This document shows, one piece after another, positions 27,478 to 35,649 of a stretch of 64,000 nt of DNA; position 1 is the stretch's first letter, and each line of letters starts with the position of its first letter. Under the pieces are notes generated by a model. That model was given only the letters and a program-made list of their open reading frames with translations, was not told where the DNA came from and did no database searches. This stretch comes from an uncultured Gemmiger sp. Lineage in GTDB: Bacteria > Bacillota > Clostridia > Oscillospirales > Ruminococcaceae. Location: contig CALXHQ010000002.1 in NCBI GenBank assembly GCA_944388145.1, positions 62,001-126,000 of the forward strand. The letters are read 5' to 3'. Made by a program: the position numbers and the translations under genes.

Positions 27478-28832
27478 ATCAGCAGACGATGTTTTTGCAA
27501 ACGCCGCCCGCCAAGCTGTTCTTTATGGCGGCGATCCCCGGCGCCATCGGCATGCTGGCGTCAGCGCTCTATCAGCTGGCAGACGGCATCCTGGTGGGGC
27601 AGTTTTTGGACGGCACCGCCTTTGCTGCGCTGAACCTGGCCATGCCCTTTGTCATTATCAACTTTGCCCTGGCCGACCTGATCGGCGTGGGGTCGTCGGT
27701 GCCCATCTCCATTGCACTGGGGCAGGGCCGGGACAAGCAGGCCAACAACTATTTTACCTGCGCCTGCCTGATGATCTTTACCGCCGGCATTCTGGTGGGG
27801 GCAGGGATGTTCCTTGCCTCTCCCGGCCTGATTGCCCTGATGGGCGCCGAGGGGCGCTTTGCCGAGCTTGCCGTACAGTACCTGCGGGTATACGCCCTCT
27901 GCTCGCCGGTGACCACCATCGTTTTTGCCACCGACAACTACCTGCGCATCTGCGGGCAGATCAAGGGCAGCATGTACCTGAACATCCTGATGTCGGTGCT
28001 CAGCGCCGGGCTGGAGTTTTTGTTCCTGGGGGTATTCCACTGGGGCATCTGGGCAGCGGCGCTGGGCACCTGCCTTGGCATGATGGTCTGCGCCGTCATT
28101 GCGCTTGCGCCCTTTGCGCTGGGCCGGATGAAATTGCGCTTTTGCCACCCGCGCTTCAGCCTGGACCTGGTCCGACGCATCGTCAGCTGCGGCCTGCCCA
28201 CCTTTTTGAACAATGTGGCCGGGCGCATCACCAGCATTCTGATGAATATGCTGCTGGTACGCCTGGGCGGCGAGATGGCGGTGTCAGTCTACGGTGTGCT
28301 GATGTACGCCGACGGCTTTATCCAGCCCATTCTGTACGGCACCTGCGATTCGCTGCAGCCGGCAGTGGGCTACAACTGGGGCGCCGGACGGTTTGGCCGC
28401 TGCCGCGCCATCGAAAAATGCTGCATGCGGGCAGCGATGGTTCTGAACGCCGCAGCACTGGTGGTGATTGCCCTCTTCCCCGAGCAGATTGCGGGGCTGT
28501 TCCTCGCCGATGCAGACACCGCGGGCATGGCCATGGCGGCGGGCGCGCTGCGGCTGTTCAGCCTGACCTATCTGACCCGGTGGTTCTCCTTCTGGGTGCA
28601 GAGCTATCTGCTGGCAGTGGAAAAGGCAGTTCCGGCCACCATCATCTCCATCTCCACCGCGCTGATCTTCCCGGTATTGCTGCTGGCGGCGCTGTGGCCG
28701 CTGGGGCTGACCGGCATCTGGCTCAACTTTGCCGGCACTGCCGTGCTGGCGGGCATCCTGGCCGCCATTTTGCTTCGGCGGGAATGGCCCGATCTCTCCC
28801 GGACTGACGCCCCTGTGCAGGCGGACCCTTGA
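27474..28832 (+). CDS. MATE family efflux transporter, MarR-regulated
   Basis: A 452-aa twelve-helix MATE protein. The N-terminal MAAIPGAIGMLASALYQLADGILVGQFLDGTAFAALNL and the central SLQPAVGYNWGAGRFGRCR are family features. It overlaps marR by four bases (27474-27477). By analogy with MarR-MATE pairs it exports drugs, bile-type compounds or other toxic organics by cation antiport. The gene ends 14 bp from the convergent peroxiredoxin-like gene, with no clear terminator between. Confidence 0.92.
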   Translation: MNQQTMFLQTPPAKLFFMAAIPGAIGMLASALYQLADGILVGQFLDGTAFAALNLAMPFVIINFALADLIGVGSSVPISIALGQGRDKQANNYFTCACLMIFTAGILVGAGMFLASPGLIALMGAEGRFAELAVQYLRVYALCSPVTTIVFATDNYLRICGQIKGSMYLNILMSVLSAGLEFLFLGVFHWGIWAAALGTCLGMMVCAVIALAPFALGRMKLRFCHPRFSLDLVRRIVSCGLPTFLNNVAGRITSILMNMLLVRLGGEMAVSVYGVLMYADGFIQPILYGTCDSLQPAVGYNWGAGRFGRCRAIEKCCMRAAMVLNAAALVVIALFPEQIAGLFLADADTAGMAMAAGALRLFSLTYLTRWFSFWVQSYLLAVEKAVPATIISISTALIFPVLLLAALWPLGLTGIWLNFAGTAVLAGILAAILLRREWPDLSRTDAPVQADP

Positions 28833-28846
28833 GCGCCCCGCGGGAA

Positions 28847-29671
28847 TCAATCATCGTAGGGGTCATCCAACAGCCCCTGCAGGAAGGTCTGGGACAGGCG
28901 TGGGGAGTGGTACTCCTTCACGTCGCTGTCATCCCAGTCCTCCTCACCGTCCGCAGGGGTGTCAAATTCCGCGGTTTCCTCTTCCTCATCGGCGAGGTTG
29001 TCCTCCGGGGCGGCCTCGCCATCGTCGTATCCATCCCCGTCCTCCGGGGAAACCGGCGCCGGGCGCAGCCGGCGGGCGGAGCCCGCCTCGGCCTCCTCCT
29101 CGGTGTCGTCTCCCTCTGTGGCCAGCAGGTCCAGTTCATCCAGCAGCTCCTGCATGGCGCCGCAGTCAGCTGGCACATCGGTCAGGCTGTTGCCGTAGTG
29201 GCAGAACAGCACCGTACCGTCCGCGTCCAGGATCAGGGTCAGCGGCATCTGTTGGGCGGCGTGCATCGAAACCTCATAACCGCGGTTGCGTGCCTTTTTG
29301 ATGATCTGCCACGCCTCCAGCGAGCAGGTGCGCCAGAACCCCGTGCGGGTGGGTATGTCCAGATAATCGTAGAGCACGCCCTCCACATCGCACAGAAGCG
29401 GGAACGGCAGGGTGCCAGGCCCAATGCTGGGCGCCAGCCGGGCCGGTTCCGACCGGACCACCATGGCAAAGCCGCCATCCTTCAGCTTGAAATGGGTGTG
29501 GGAATACCGGCTGACAAAGGTGCGGGTGACCGGATGGCCAAAGTTGCTCATGAACACCAGCACCAGCGGTGCCTGCCGGGCCAGCAGCTCCCGAAAGCTG
29601 TTTGCCTCGCTGTACGGCGTGTCATACTGAAAAAAGGGCAGCCGCTCGCCCACCTTGATCCGTTTGCCCAT
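28847..29671 (-). CDS. Peroxiredoxin-like protein lacking active-site cysteines, with acidic tail
   Basis: A 274-aa protein. Residues about 1-195 follow the thioredoxin-fold pattern of AhpC/TSA-like proteins (KVGERLPFFQYDT; LVLVFMSNFGHPVTRTFVSRY; LTLILDADGTVLFCHYG). The expected GCPxCR active site is replaced by GHPVTR at 45-50, so neither catalytic cysteine is present there. The last 80 residues are strongly acidic, low-complexity and probably disordered. I infer a binding or regulatory role rather than peroxidase activity. The start at 29671 has AGGGAGG 8 bases upstream, preceded by a strong hairpin. Confidence 0.7.
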   Translation of the reverse strand: MGKRIKVGERLPFFQYDTPYSEANSFRELLARQAPLVLVFMSNFGHPVTRTFVSRYSHTHFKLKDGGFAMVVRSEPARLAPSIGPGTLPFPLLCDVEGVLYDYLDIPTRTGFWRTCSLEAWQIIKKARNRGYEVSMHAAQQMPLTLILDADGTVLFCHYGNSLTDVPADCGAMQELLDELDLLATEGDDTEEEAEAGSARRLRPAPVSPEDGDGYDDGEAAPEDNLADEEEETAEFDTPADGEEDWDDSDVKEYHSPRLSQTFLQGLLDDPYDD

Positions 29672-29696
29672 GCGGGCCGCCTCCCTCTGCCGCAGT

Positions 29697-29732
29697 GCCC
29701 CGCCCCCTTGCAGAGGGGCGGGGCCGTTTTTT
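29697..29732 (+). terminator. Strong hairpin with T-run on the plus strand
   Basis: 10-bp perfect stem GCCCCGCCCC/GGGGCGGGGC (29697-29706, 29715-29724) followed by CC G TTTTTT on the plus strand. It lies just upstream of the leftward gene at 29671, so it could stop antisense transcription, or, read leftward, form a 5' leader hairpin before that gene's ribosome site. Confidence 0.45.
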
Positions 29733-29768
29733 GCCGGAACCGGTCTGCACCGCAGGCAGCCCGGTATA

Positions 29769-29802
29769 CAAAAATGGGCAGAACCGCCGGGCGGTCCTGC
29801 CC
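29769..29802 (-). terminator. Terminator of the candidate small RNA
   Basis: Leftward 11-bp stem with one wobble pair (29802-29792 with 29786-29776), then ATTTTT. Confidence 0.75.
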
Positions 29803-29961
29803 AAGTCAAATCACAAAAACCCCCGCCCGGCCGTCTGCAGCCAATCAAAACCTACCGCGTGGCAGGTGGGTGCCCTGCGGACGTTTTCATGCTCCCTTCT
29901 TCCGCCCAGGGGCGGGAGGTCTGCAATCCGGCGGCCGACGCCAGGCTCCCTAAATTTGATT
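29769..29961 (-). ncRNA. Candidate structured small RNA (about 190 nt, family not identified)
   Basis: A leftward transcription unit with no open frame. A consensus TATAAT (29973-29968) puts the start near 29961, and a hairpin with T-run ends it at 29769. The 5' and 3' parts pair: TCAAAT with ATTTGA, CGGCCG with CGGCCG, then GCAG with CTGC. Inside are two hairpins: CTCCC/GGGAG enclosing CCGCCC/GGGCGG, and a longer one built from AAAAC/GTTTT, CCGC/GCGG and GCAGG/CCTGC. Size and the long closing stem recall 6S RNA, but I cannot confirm the family. No adjacent gene start suggests a riboswitch. Confidence 0.5.
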
Positions 29962-29967
29962 AGTAGG

Positions 29968-29973
29968 ATTATA
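29968..29973 (-). promoter_or_regulatory. -10 element of the candidate small RNA
   Basis: Leftward TATAAT; the hexamer 17 bases upstream (GGTGCG) is a poor -35, so the promoter call is tentative. Confidence 0.4.
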
Positions 29974-30025
29974 TAAAGCTGCAACAATTCGCACCGCGCA
30001 GGGGGAAATGCTCTGTCAGGTATTC

Positions 30026-30073
30026 AGGGTGTATCTGAAAAATTCCCAGTCCTTTTGATTTATCAGATACCCT
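30026..30073. repeat. Dispersed short repeat, copy 2
   Basis: Ends are AGGGTGTATCTGA (30026-30038) and TCAGATACCCT (30063-30073), an inverted pair differing by one or two bases. Its right arm forms the last two sense codons and stop of the DUF1292 gene. Confidence 0.65.
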
Positions 30074-30395
30074 CTAGTTCAGAATCGTCGATGTCGAACA
30101 TGGCGCGCAGCCGCTCCTCAAAGATACGGCCCACCTCCAGCAGTTCCTCATCGTCATCAACGATGTCCATATACTCACCCTCGTCATCGGTGCCGACGCG
30201 CATGATGATCAGTTCAGCATCCTCGTTCAGGCTGGCGGGGTCCTCCATATAGGGGACAACGGCCAGATAGCGGGTGCCCTTGACCTCGGTTGCATCCACA
30301 ACCTCGAAGGTGCATTCCTGCCCGTCCTCATCCTCCAGGGTGAGAAGATCGGGCGCGGCTTCCTCCAGCATTTCGGGTGTAAGCTCGTCTGCCAT
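30063..30395 (-). CDS. DUF1292 family protein (YrzB-like)
   Basis: A 110-aa acidic protein with the DUF1292 pattern: LLTLEDEDGQECTFEVVDATEVKGTRYLAVVPY followed by ELIIMRV and a C-terminal RIFEERLRAMFDIDD. In Firmicutes such proteins are often next to mrnB/yrrK/yrzL-like genes; here ruvX lies elsewhere. Function is unknown. The start at 30395 has GGAG 11 bases upstream. The end is unusual: the last codons (Glu-Gly-Ile-stop) come from the arm of a dispersed repeat, so the natural C-terminus may have been modified. Confidence 0.85.
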   Translation of the reverse strand: MADELTPEMLEEAAPDLLTLEDEDGQECTFEVVDATEVKGTRYLAVVPYMEDPASLNEDAELIIMRVGTDDEGEYMDIVDDDEELLEVGRIFEERLRAMFDIDDSELEGI

Positions 30396-30497
30396 AGTTT
30401 TGTTTCTCCGTTTCCGGGGCGGCGCCCCCGTTTCTCTTGAGTATAGTTTACTTGTTTTTTGCATTGGCGTCAAGCGGTATCTATTTCTTTTTCAATG

Positions 30498-30506
30498 TGG
30501 TATAAT
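30498..30506 (+). promoter_or_regulatory. Extended -10 promoter for the cyclophilin gene
   Basis: TGGTATAAT matches an extended -10 (TGnTATAAT) about 150 bases upstream of the start at 30654. No consensus -35 is seen. Confidence 0.5.
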
Positions 30507-30653
30507 AGTCTAAACATTTTCATTCCACAGCTGTCTCGGCCGGCGGACGGTTTTTTCGGCCCGCCGGCGCCGCCCGGATCTCCCGGGACGCATCGGGGCA
30601 GTGAAACTCTTTGAGATCGTTCCCACACATCCACGGCCGGAAAGGAGCGCGCC

Positions 30654-31454
30654 ATGGTCCTTCACCCCAAAAAACGATGCCTTGCCCTGGGGCTGGCCCT
30701 GGTGGCAGTTTGCCTGTGCAGCTGCGGCAGCCGCTATTCCCTGCCCAACCGCCCCACTGTGGACAGTACCGAGCGCCAGTTCACCGCGCCGACGGAGGGG
30801 GATCTTATCGCCATCTTCACCACCTCGCTGGGGGAGGTGCGGGCGGTGCTGTACCCCGACGCCGCTCCCATGGCGGTGTACAACTTTGCCGGGCTGGCGC
30901 GCAGCGGCTACTATGACGGTACTGTCATCTGGCGCTGTGAGTACGGCTTTGCGGTGCAGGGCGGCGATGCCACCGGCACCGGTCACAGCGGCGCCACCAT
31001 ATACACCAACAATCCCATTCCGCTGGAGGCGGCCAGCAGTCTGCGCCACTATGCAGGCGCACTGTGCGCCGCCACCACCAAGGGGGACCCCAACAGCGGC
31101 GAAAGCCAGTTTTATTTTGTCACTGCGCTGCCGGACAGCGTGGACAAGGACCTGCAGGCGCAGCTTTCAGCGGGAGGATACTCCGAGGCGCAGGTGGCCG
31201 CCTACGCGGCAGCCGGCGGTCTGCCCTACCTGGACAATACCGACACTGTGTTCGGGCAGGTGTACGAGGGCATGGATGTGGTGGACCGGATGGCCTGTGT
31301 GGACACAGTGCAGAATGAGGACGGCAGCGATACCTACCGCCCCACCGAGGCCGACACCATCACCATTGAGCGGGTGACCATCGCCCGGTATCCCGGCCCC
31401 ACCGCCGCGGAGATCAAGGATCAGATCCAGGCTTCGGCTGAGACCGCACAGTGA
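30654..31454 (+). CDS. Lipoprotein peptidyl-prolyl isomerase (cyclophilin type)
   Basis: A 266-aa protein. The N-terminus is a lipoprotein signal (KKRCLALGLALVAVCLCSC) with lipidated cysteine probably at residue 24. The cyclophilin domain follows from about 50: TTSLGEVRAVLYPDAAPMAVYNFAGLARSGYYDGTVIWR, then GESQFYFVTA and TVFGQVYEGMDVVDRM. It would assist folding of secreted proteins at the outer face of the membrane. The helix-forming insertion AQLSAGGYSEAQVAAYAAAGG interrupts the barrel. AAAGGAG precedes the ATG. Confidence 0.9.
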   Translation: MVLHPKKRCLALGLALVAVCLCSCGSRYSLPNRPTVDSTERQFTAPTEGDLIAIFTTSLGEVRAVLYPDAAPMAVYNFAGLARSGYYDGTVIWRCEYGFAVQGGDATGTGHSGATIYTNNPIPLEAASSLRHYAGALCAATTKGDPNSGESQFYFVTALPDSVDKDLQAQLSAGGYSEAQVAAYAAAGGLPYLDNTDTVFGQVYEGMDVVDRMACVDTVQNEDGSDTYRPTEADTITIERVTIARYPGPTAAEIKDQIQASAETAQ

Positions 31455-31487
31455 CCGCCAGCTCCCCTTTCCCATATTGTATGCAGT

Positions 31488-31521
31488 GCTGCCGGGGTTC
31501 CATACCCCGGCGGCATTTTTT
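31488..31521 (+). terminator. Terminator after the cyclophilin gene
   Basis: Stem CCGGGG/CCCCGG extended by TGC/GCA with a small bulge, then TTTTTT. Confidence 0.7.
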
Positions 31522-31553
31522 GCCAGAGACGGAACAGTTTCTTTGGAGAAAGA

Positions 31554-31600
31554 TTTCGCCCGGTGTTCGGCACGTTTGCCGAACACCGGGCGAAATTTTT
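31554..31600. terminator. Perfect 19-bp convergent terminator
   Basis: A perfect 19-bp inverted repeat (31554-31572 with 31577-31595) with a 4-base loop and TTTTT on the plus side. It lies between convergent genes and can serve the leftward L,D-transpeptidase as well. Confidence 0.85.
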
Positions 31601-31619
31601 GTGCAGTTTTTCAGGCCGG

Positions 31620-32822
31620 TCAGCCGCGGGTTCCCTCGGTCTTATAGTCGGTGCTGTACCCCTGCAGGTCAGTCTCGTTGATGGTGTTGTTCCAGCGGCT
31701 ATCCACCTGGGCGGCATCCCATTCCTCCCAGGCTTCCGGGCTGCGGATGGTGGTGCCGGTCAGGTAACGGTCATCCCAGGGATTTTCCCCATCGGGGTCG
31801 GTGGGGTCCCAGCCGCGGTAGGTTTCGTCGTCCGGGTCGATATAGATGGTGCCGGGCTTGCCCATAGGGCCGGGGTTGGCAGCATCGTCGTAGATAACAA
31901 CCGGGGTACCGATGGGGCAGTTGTCAAAGATCCACTTGACATCCACCACCATCAGACGGATGCAACCCAGTGATGCCTGGGTGCCCAGTTTGTTGAACTC
32001 GACATACTCCAGATCGTCCTTGTGCTGGGTGTAATAGGGCACACTGTGGAACAGGTAGGCATCCCAGATGCGGGTGGCATACTGGCCATAGCAGGGGCCC
32101 GCCAGCAGGCGCCACTGGTAGCTGACCGGCGTGTGGAAGTAGCCGGTGGGGGTATCGGGGCCACCGCTGCAGATCATGGCCATATAGGGCTTGGTATAAC
32201 GGGGATTTTCCGCATCGCCGTCGGAGGCATAGACGGTGACCACACCGGCCTCCCGGTTGACGGCCAACAGGTAGGGGAAACCGTCCTGCACCGTCAGGTC
32301 CAGGTCCTCATACTCGGGGTCGGCCTGCAGGCCCTCCAAAATTTCCACCGCATTGGCGGACCAGGTATCCGGGTCCTTCACCTCGGCGGGATTCAGGGTG
32401 GCATTTTCCCCGTTGCGGGCCATCACCTGGGCAATGCGCTCGGCGGCCGGGTCCGGGGTGGGTGTGGGGTCCGGCGCTGCCGGAGCTGCCGCCTGCTCCG
32501 CCGGGGCATTTCCGCTTTCCCCGGTGGACTGCTGGGTGCCGGTGGTGTGGCTGCCGCCGGGCATGACCTCATCGACGGTGTTGGTGCCGCTGCGGACGAT
32601 CCAGATCGCCGCCAGGATGCAGACCGCCACCGCCATCAGGCAGAGAAGCATCCGCAGAATGGCCGACCGGCGCTGGTCACGGCGGCGTACCGGGGCCTTG
32701 GCCCGGGCATGGCTGCGGGCCTGGCCGGAGTGTTGCTGTGCCGGGGCCGTCCGGCGGGTCTGGCCCTGCCGGGCGCCGGATGCCTGCCGCCGGGGCGGGC
32801 GTCCCTGTTGATTTTGATTCAT
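31620..32822 (-). CDS. L,D-transpeptidase (YkuD domain), membrane anchored
   Basis: A 400-aa protein: a very basic cytoplasmic N-terminus (1-52), one membrane helix (54-76), a Pro/Ala/Thr-rich linker to about 125, and a C-terminal YkuD domain. Catalytic residues are visible as His259 in LFHSVPYY and Cys287 in ASLGCIRL with Arg289. Such enzymes make 3-3 crosslinks in peptidoglycan or attach proteins to it. A ~75-residue acidic tail (DPDDETYRGWDPTDPDGENPW) follows the domain. The start at 32822 has AGGAGG 6 bases upstream. Confidence 0.93.
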   Translation of the reverse strand: MNQNQQGRPPRRQASGARQGQTRRTAPAQQHSGQARSHARAKAPVRRRDQRRSAILRMLLCLMAVAVCILAAIWIVRSGTNTVDEVMPGGSHTTGTQQSTGESGNAPAEQAAAPAAPDPTPTPDPAAERIAQVMARNGENATLNPAEVKDPDTWSANAVEILEGLQADPEYEDLDLTVQDGFPYLLAVNREAGVVTVYASDGDAENPRYTKPYMAMICSGGPDTPTGYFHTPVSYQWRLLAGPCYGQYATRIWDAYLFHSVPYYTQHKDDLEYVEFNKLGTQASLGCIRLMVVDVKWIFDNCPIGTPVVIYDDAANPGPMGKPGTIYIDPDDETYRGWDPTDPDGENPWDDRYLTGTTIRSPEAWEEWDAAQVDSRWNNTINETDLQGYSTDYKTEGTRG

Positions 32823-32966
32823 GGGAAACCTCCTGCTTGTCATAAGACGGAGACGCCCGCCGGAGCGTGCGCCGGAAATGTTACGCTTCCTATTATGTGC
32901 GGGATTTGGCCCGCGGTCAAGTCCTGACAGAAATTTTCAGCCGCCGGCGGGCAAATTTTCGTCTTT

Positions 32967-32994
32967 TTGCCGGGCAGACCGGCCATACTATACT
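32967..32994 (+). promoter_or_regulatory. Promoter for the ferritin-like gene
   Basis: TTGCCG (32967-32972), 16-base spacer, TATACT (32989-32994), 47 bases before the start. Confidence 0.5.
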
Positions 32995-33041
32995 TTGTCC
33001 GGGAGCGCCATCCCGGGCCATGACAGAAAGGAGAATGCCCC

Positions 33042-34283
33042 ATGAATCCCTTTGAGGAAAAGCCCCGCCCGCTGGAGGACGGATTCCTGAGCTGGAAAGA
33101 CCTGGCCCCCGCCCCTTATGACAAGCGGGAGGCCGACCCCTACACCAGGGTGCGCATCATTTTGATGAACGGCACCGAGTTTGAGGCGGTATGGTTCAGC
33201 CACCAGTTCCACCGCCACTGCCAAAACAATGATCTGCGGCGGGAGCTGGCCATTCTGCGCCGGCAGGAACAGCAGCAGCAAAAGCAGATTGCGGCCCTGA
33301 AGCCGCTGGACGAGACGGTGCTGGAGCATACCATCGGCTACGAGCAGCTGGCAGTGGACCTGACCGCCCGCATGGCCCAGTGTGAGCCGGACGAGCAGGT
33401 GAAACAGGCGCTGGATTTTGCCCTGCTGGAGGACTTTGACCACCTGTACCGCTACGCCGACCTGCTGGAAATGGACGAGGGCGTCCACGCCGAGGACCTG
33501 GTGGGCAAATACACCGAGATTATGCCAGCCCGGCCCACCATCGCCCACCACCGCTGGCCGGCGGACTCGGTGAAACCACCCATCCGGAACAAAAAAGCGG
33601 CGCTGGCGACCAAGCTGCATGTGAACATCATCACGGCGGCGGAACAGCAGACGATGAATTATTATATGAACCTGGGCAGCTTTTATCCCAATGACCGGGG
33701 CCGCAAACTGTATACCGAGATCGGCATGGTGGAGGAACAGCACGTGACCCACTACGGCAGCCTGCTGGACCCGGCCTGCAGCTGGCTGGAAAGCCTGCTG
33801 ATGCACGAGTACACCGAGTGTTACCTGTATTACAGTGCCTATGAGACTGAAACCTGCCGCCCGGTGAAAAGGATTTGGGAGCAGCACTTTGCCCAGGAGA
33901 TTGCCCATCTGCACCACGCGGCCCATCTGCTGGAGGTCTACGAGGGCAAACAGTGGCAGCAGGTGATTCCGGACGGCACCTTCCCCGAGGTACTGGCACT
34001 GGGGCCGAACATCGAGTATATCCGGGATGTGCTGGCCCGCACCGTGACGCTGACCGCAAAGGGCGAGGGATATGCCCCGGTGGAACAGCTGCCCGCCGAC
34101 GCGGATTTCTTCCGCTACCAACAGATGGTCAACGGAAAAACCGCCAACGTGACCAGCCACACCGTCATCCAGGATTGTATTGCCGAGAACGGCCAGGATT
34201 ACCGGTTCGAGACGGCGGAAAATCCCATCCCCGCCCTGCGCTGCCGCACCAAGGACAATACCACCCTGGGCCGCAAGGCATAA
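33042..34283 (+). CDS. Ferritin-like di-iron domain protein, uncharacterised
   Basis: A 413-aa soluble protein. I do not recognise a named family, but residues 195-300 show the spacing of a di-iron four-helix bundle: Glu201, Glu231-x-x-His234, Glu256/Glu259 and Glu286-x-x-His289. A coiled-coil-like Gln/Arg-rich stretch lies at about 62-85. The N-terminus (MNPFEEKPRPLEDGFLSWKDL) and C-terminus have no known motif. AAAGGAG precedes the start. Oxygen or peroxide detoxification, or iron handling, would fit an anaerobe, but this is inference. It is monocistronic. Confidence 0.6.
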   Translation: MNPFEEKPRPLEDGFLSWKDLAPAPYDKREADPYTRVRIILMNGTEFEAVWFSHQFHRHCQNNDLRRELAILRRQEQQQQKQIAALKPLDETVLEHTIGYEQLAVDLTARMAQCEPDEQVKQALDFALLEDFDHLYRYADLLEMDEGVHAEDLVGKYTEIMPARPTIAHHRWPADSVKPPIRNKKAALATKLHVNIITAAEQQTMNYYMNLGSFYPNDRGRKLYTEIGMVEEQHVTHYGSLLDPACSWLESLLMHEYTECYLYYSAYETETCRPVKRIWEQHFAQEIAHLHHAAHLLEVYEGKQWQQVIPDGTFPEVLALGPNIEYIRDVLARTVTLTAKGEGYAPVEQLPADADFFRYQQMVNGKTANVTSHTVIQDCIAENGQDYRFETAENPIPALRCRTKDNTTLGRKA

Positions 34284-34298
34284 CTTTATAACGATGCG

Positions 34299-34336
34299 CA
34301 AAAAGGGCGAGCCCTGGCAGGGCCCGCCCTTACGCA
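34299..34336. terminator. Convergent bidirectional terminator
   Basis: AAGGGCG (34303-34309) pairs with CGCCCTT (34325-34331) around an inner GCCCTG/CAGGGC stem. Leftward it is followed by TTTTT and serves ilvE; rightward it follows the ferritin-like gene. Confidence 0.75.
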
Positions 34337-34363
34337 TATTGCAGACTGCAAACCGCGGAACGA

Positions 34364-35443
34364 TCAGAACATTTTCTTGACGGGGACGGTCCAGCCCTTG
34401 GTATCGGGCAGCTTGCCCCACTGGATACCGGTGAGGGTGTCGTACAGCTTCTGGGTCAGGGGACCGATCTTGCCGTCGCCGATCAGGGCCTGCTCGCCCT
34501 TCCAGTCCAGCTCCTTGACAGGGCTGACCACCGCGGCGGTGCCGGTGCCGAACACTTCCTCCAGCTTGCCGTCCCGGGCGGCCTGCATCACATCGGCGAT
34601 GGCCAGCTTGCCCTCGACGACCTCATAGCCCCAGTCCTTCAGCAGTTCGATGATGCTGCGGCGGGTGACGCCGGGCAGCACGGTGCCGGTGCAGGCGGCG
34701 GTGTAGATCTTACCGTCGATCTTGAACATGATGTTCATACTGCCGACTTCCTCGACGTACTTTTTCTCCACGCCGTCCAGCCACAGCACCTGGCTGAAGC
34801 CCTGCTCCTCGGCCAGCTCGCCGGCCTTGATGGAGGCGGCGTAGTTGCCGCCGCACTTGGTAAACCCGGTCAGGCCGGGGGCGGCGCGGATATATTCGTC
34901 CTCAACGTAGATGCGCACCGGGTCCAGACCCTCGGCGTAGTAGGCGCCGGAGGGGGAACAGATGATGCAGAAGATATAATGCTTGGAGGCGTGGACGCCC
35001 AGGCCCACGTCATTGGCAAAGCAGAAGGGGCGGATGTACAGCGATGCGCCGTCCGAGTGGGGCACCCAGTCCCGGTCCACATCCACCAGGGCCTCCACCG
35101 CCTGGGTAAAGTCCTCGACGGGGATCTGGGGGATGCACAGGCGGTCGGCGGAATCCTGGAAGCGGGAGGCGTTGCAATCGGGACGGAACAGCTGGACAGT
35201 ACCGTCGGCGGTGCGGTATGCCTTCATGCCCTCAAAAATTTCCTGCGCATAGTGGAACACTACAGTGGCGGGGTCCAGCGGCAGCGGCGCATAGGGCACA
35301 ATGCGCGGGTCATGCCAGCCCTCGCCGGCGGTGTAATCCATCAGGAACATATGGTCGGTGAAGATCTGGCCAAAGCCGAGCTTGCTCTCATCGGTGGGCT
35401 TGGCCTTGGGGGAAGTGGTGCGGGTGAGCTTGATATCCAACAT
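34364..35443 (-). CDS. ilvE: Branched-chain amino acid aminotransferase
   Basis: A 359-aa fold-type IV PLP enzyme of the longer (BCAT1-like) class. The PLP lysine is Lys196 in FTKCGGNYAASIKAG; EVGSMNIMFKIDG, the GVTRRSIIELLKDWGYEV segment and FHYAQEIFEGMKAYR are family landmarks. It catalyses the last step of leucine, isoleucine and valine synthesis and the first of their breakdown. The start at 35443 has AAAGGAG 9 bases upstream. It is monocistronic with an identifiable promoter and terminator; no T-box was seen in the leader. Confidence 0.95.
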   Translation of the reverse strand: MLDIKLTRTTSPKAKPTDESKLGFGQIFTDHMFLMDYTAGEGWHDPRIVPYAPLPLDPATVVFHYAQEIFEGMKAYRTADGTVQLFRPDCNASRFQDSADRLCIPQIPVEDFTQAVEALVDVDRDWVPHSDGASLYIRPFCFANDVGLGVHASKHYIFCIICSPSGAYYAEGLDPVRIYVEDEYIRAAPGLTGFTKCGGNYAASIKAGELAEEQGFSQVLWLDGVEKKYVEEVGSMNIMFKIDGKIYTAACTGTVLPGVTRRSIIELLKDWGYEVVEGKLAIADVMQAARDGKLEEVFGTGTAAVVSPVKELDWKGEQALIGDGKIGPLTQKLYDTLTGIQWGKLPDTKGWTVPVKKMF

Positions 35444-35573
35444 TCTCGTTCTCTCCTTTGCCGGGATCACCTGCCGCGGGCGCACATCCCGTCCACCCCT
35501 CTATCGCACAAAACAGGTGGCAGGGCGGGCGTTTCCGGTCATTTTTGCAAAAGACAGCAGTCTTTGTTGTTCC

Positions 35574-35602
35574 ATTATACCGCTGTAAACCGGTGAATAC
35601 AA
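35574..35602 (-). promoter_or_regulatory. Promoter of ilvE
   Basis: Leftward TTGTAT (35602-35597), 17-base spacer, TATAAT (35579-35574). Confidence 0.65.
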
Positions 35603-35619
35603 GCCTGCAGCGGCATTTT

Positions 35620-35649
35620 TTGACGCGCCCTTCCGGAACATGCTATAAT
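35620..35649 (+). promoter_or_regulatory. Promoter of the tandem membrane-protein genes
   Basis: TTGACG (35620-35625), 18-base spacer, TATAAT (35644-35649). Confidence 0.75.

Noticed and set aside
35444-35580. A T-box leader for ilvE.
   Set aside because: The leader is short, begins near 35567, and lacks the T-box sequence and terminator.
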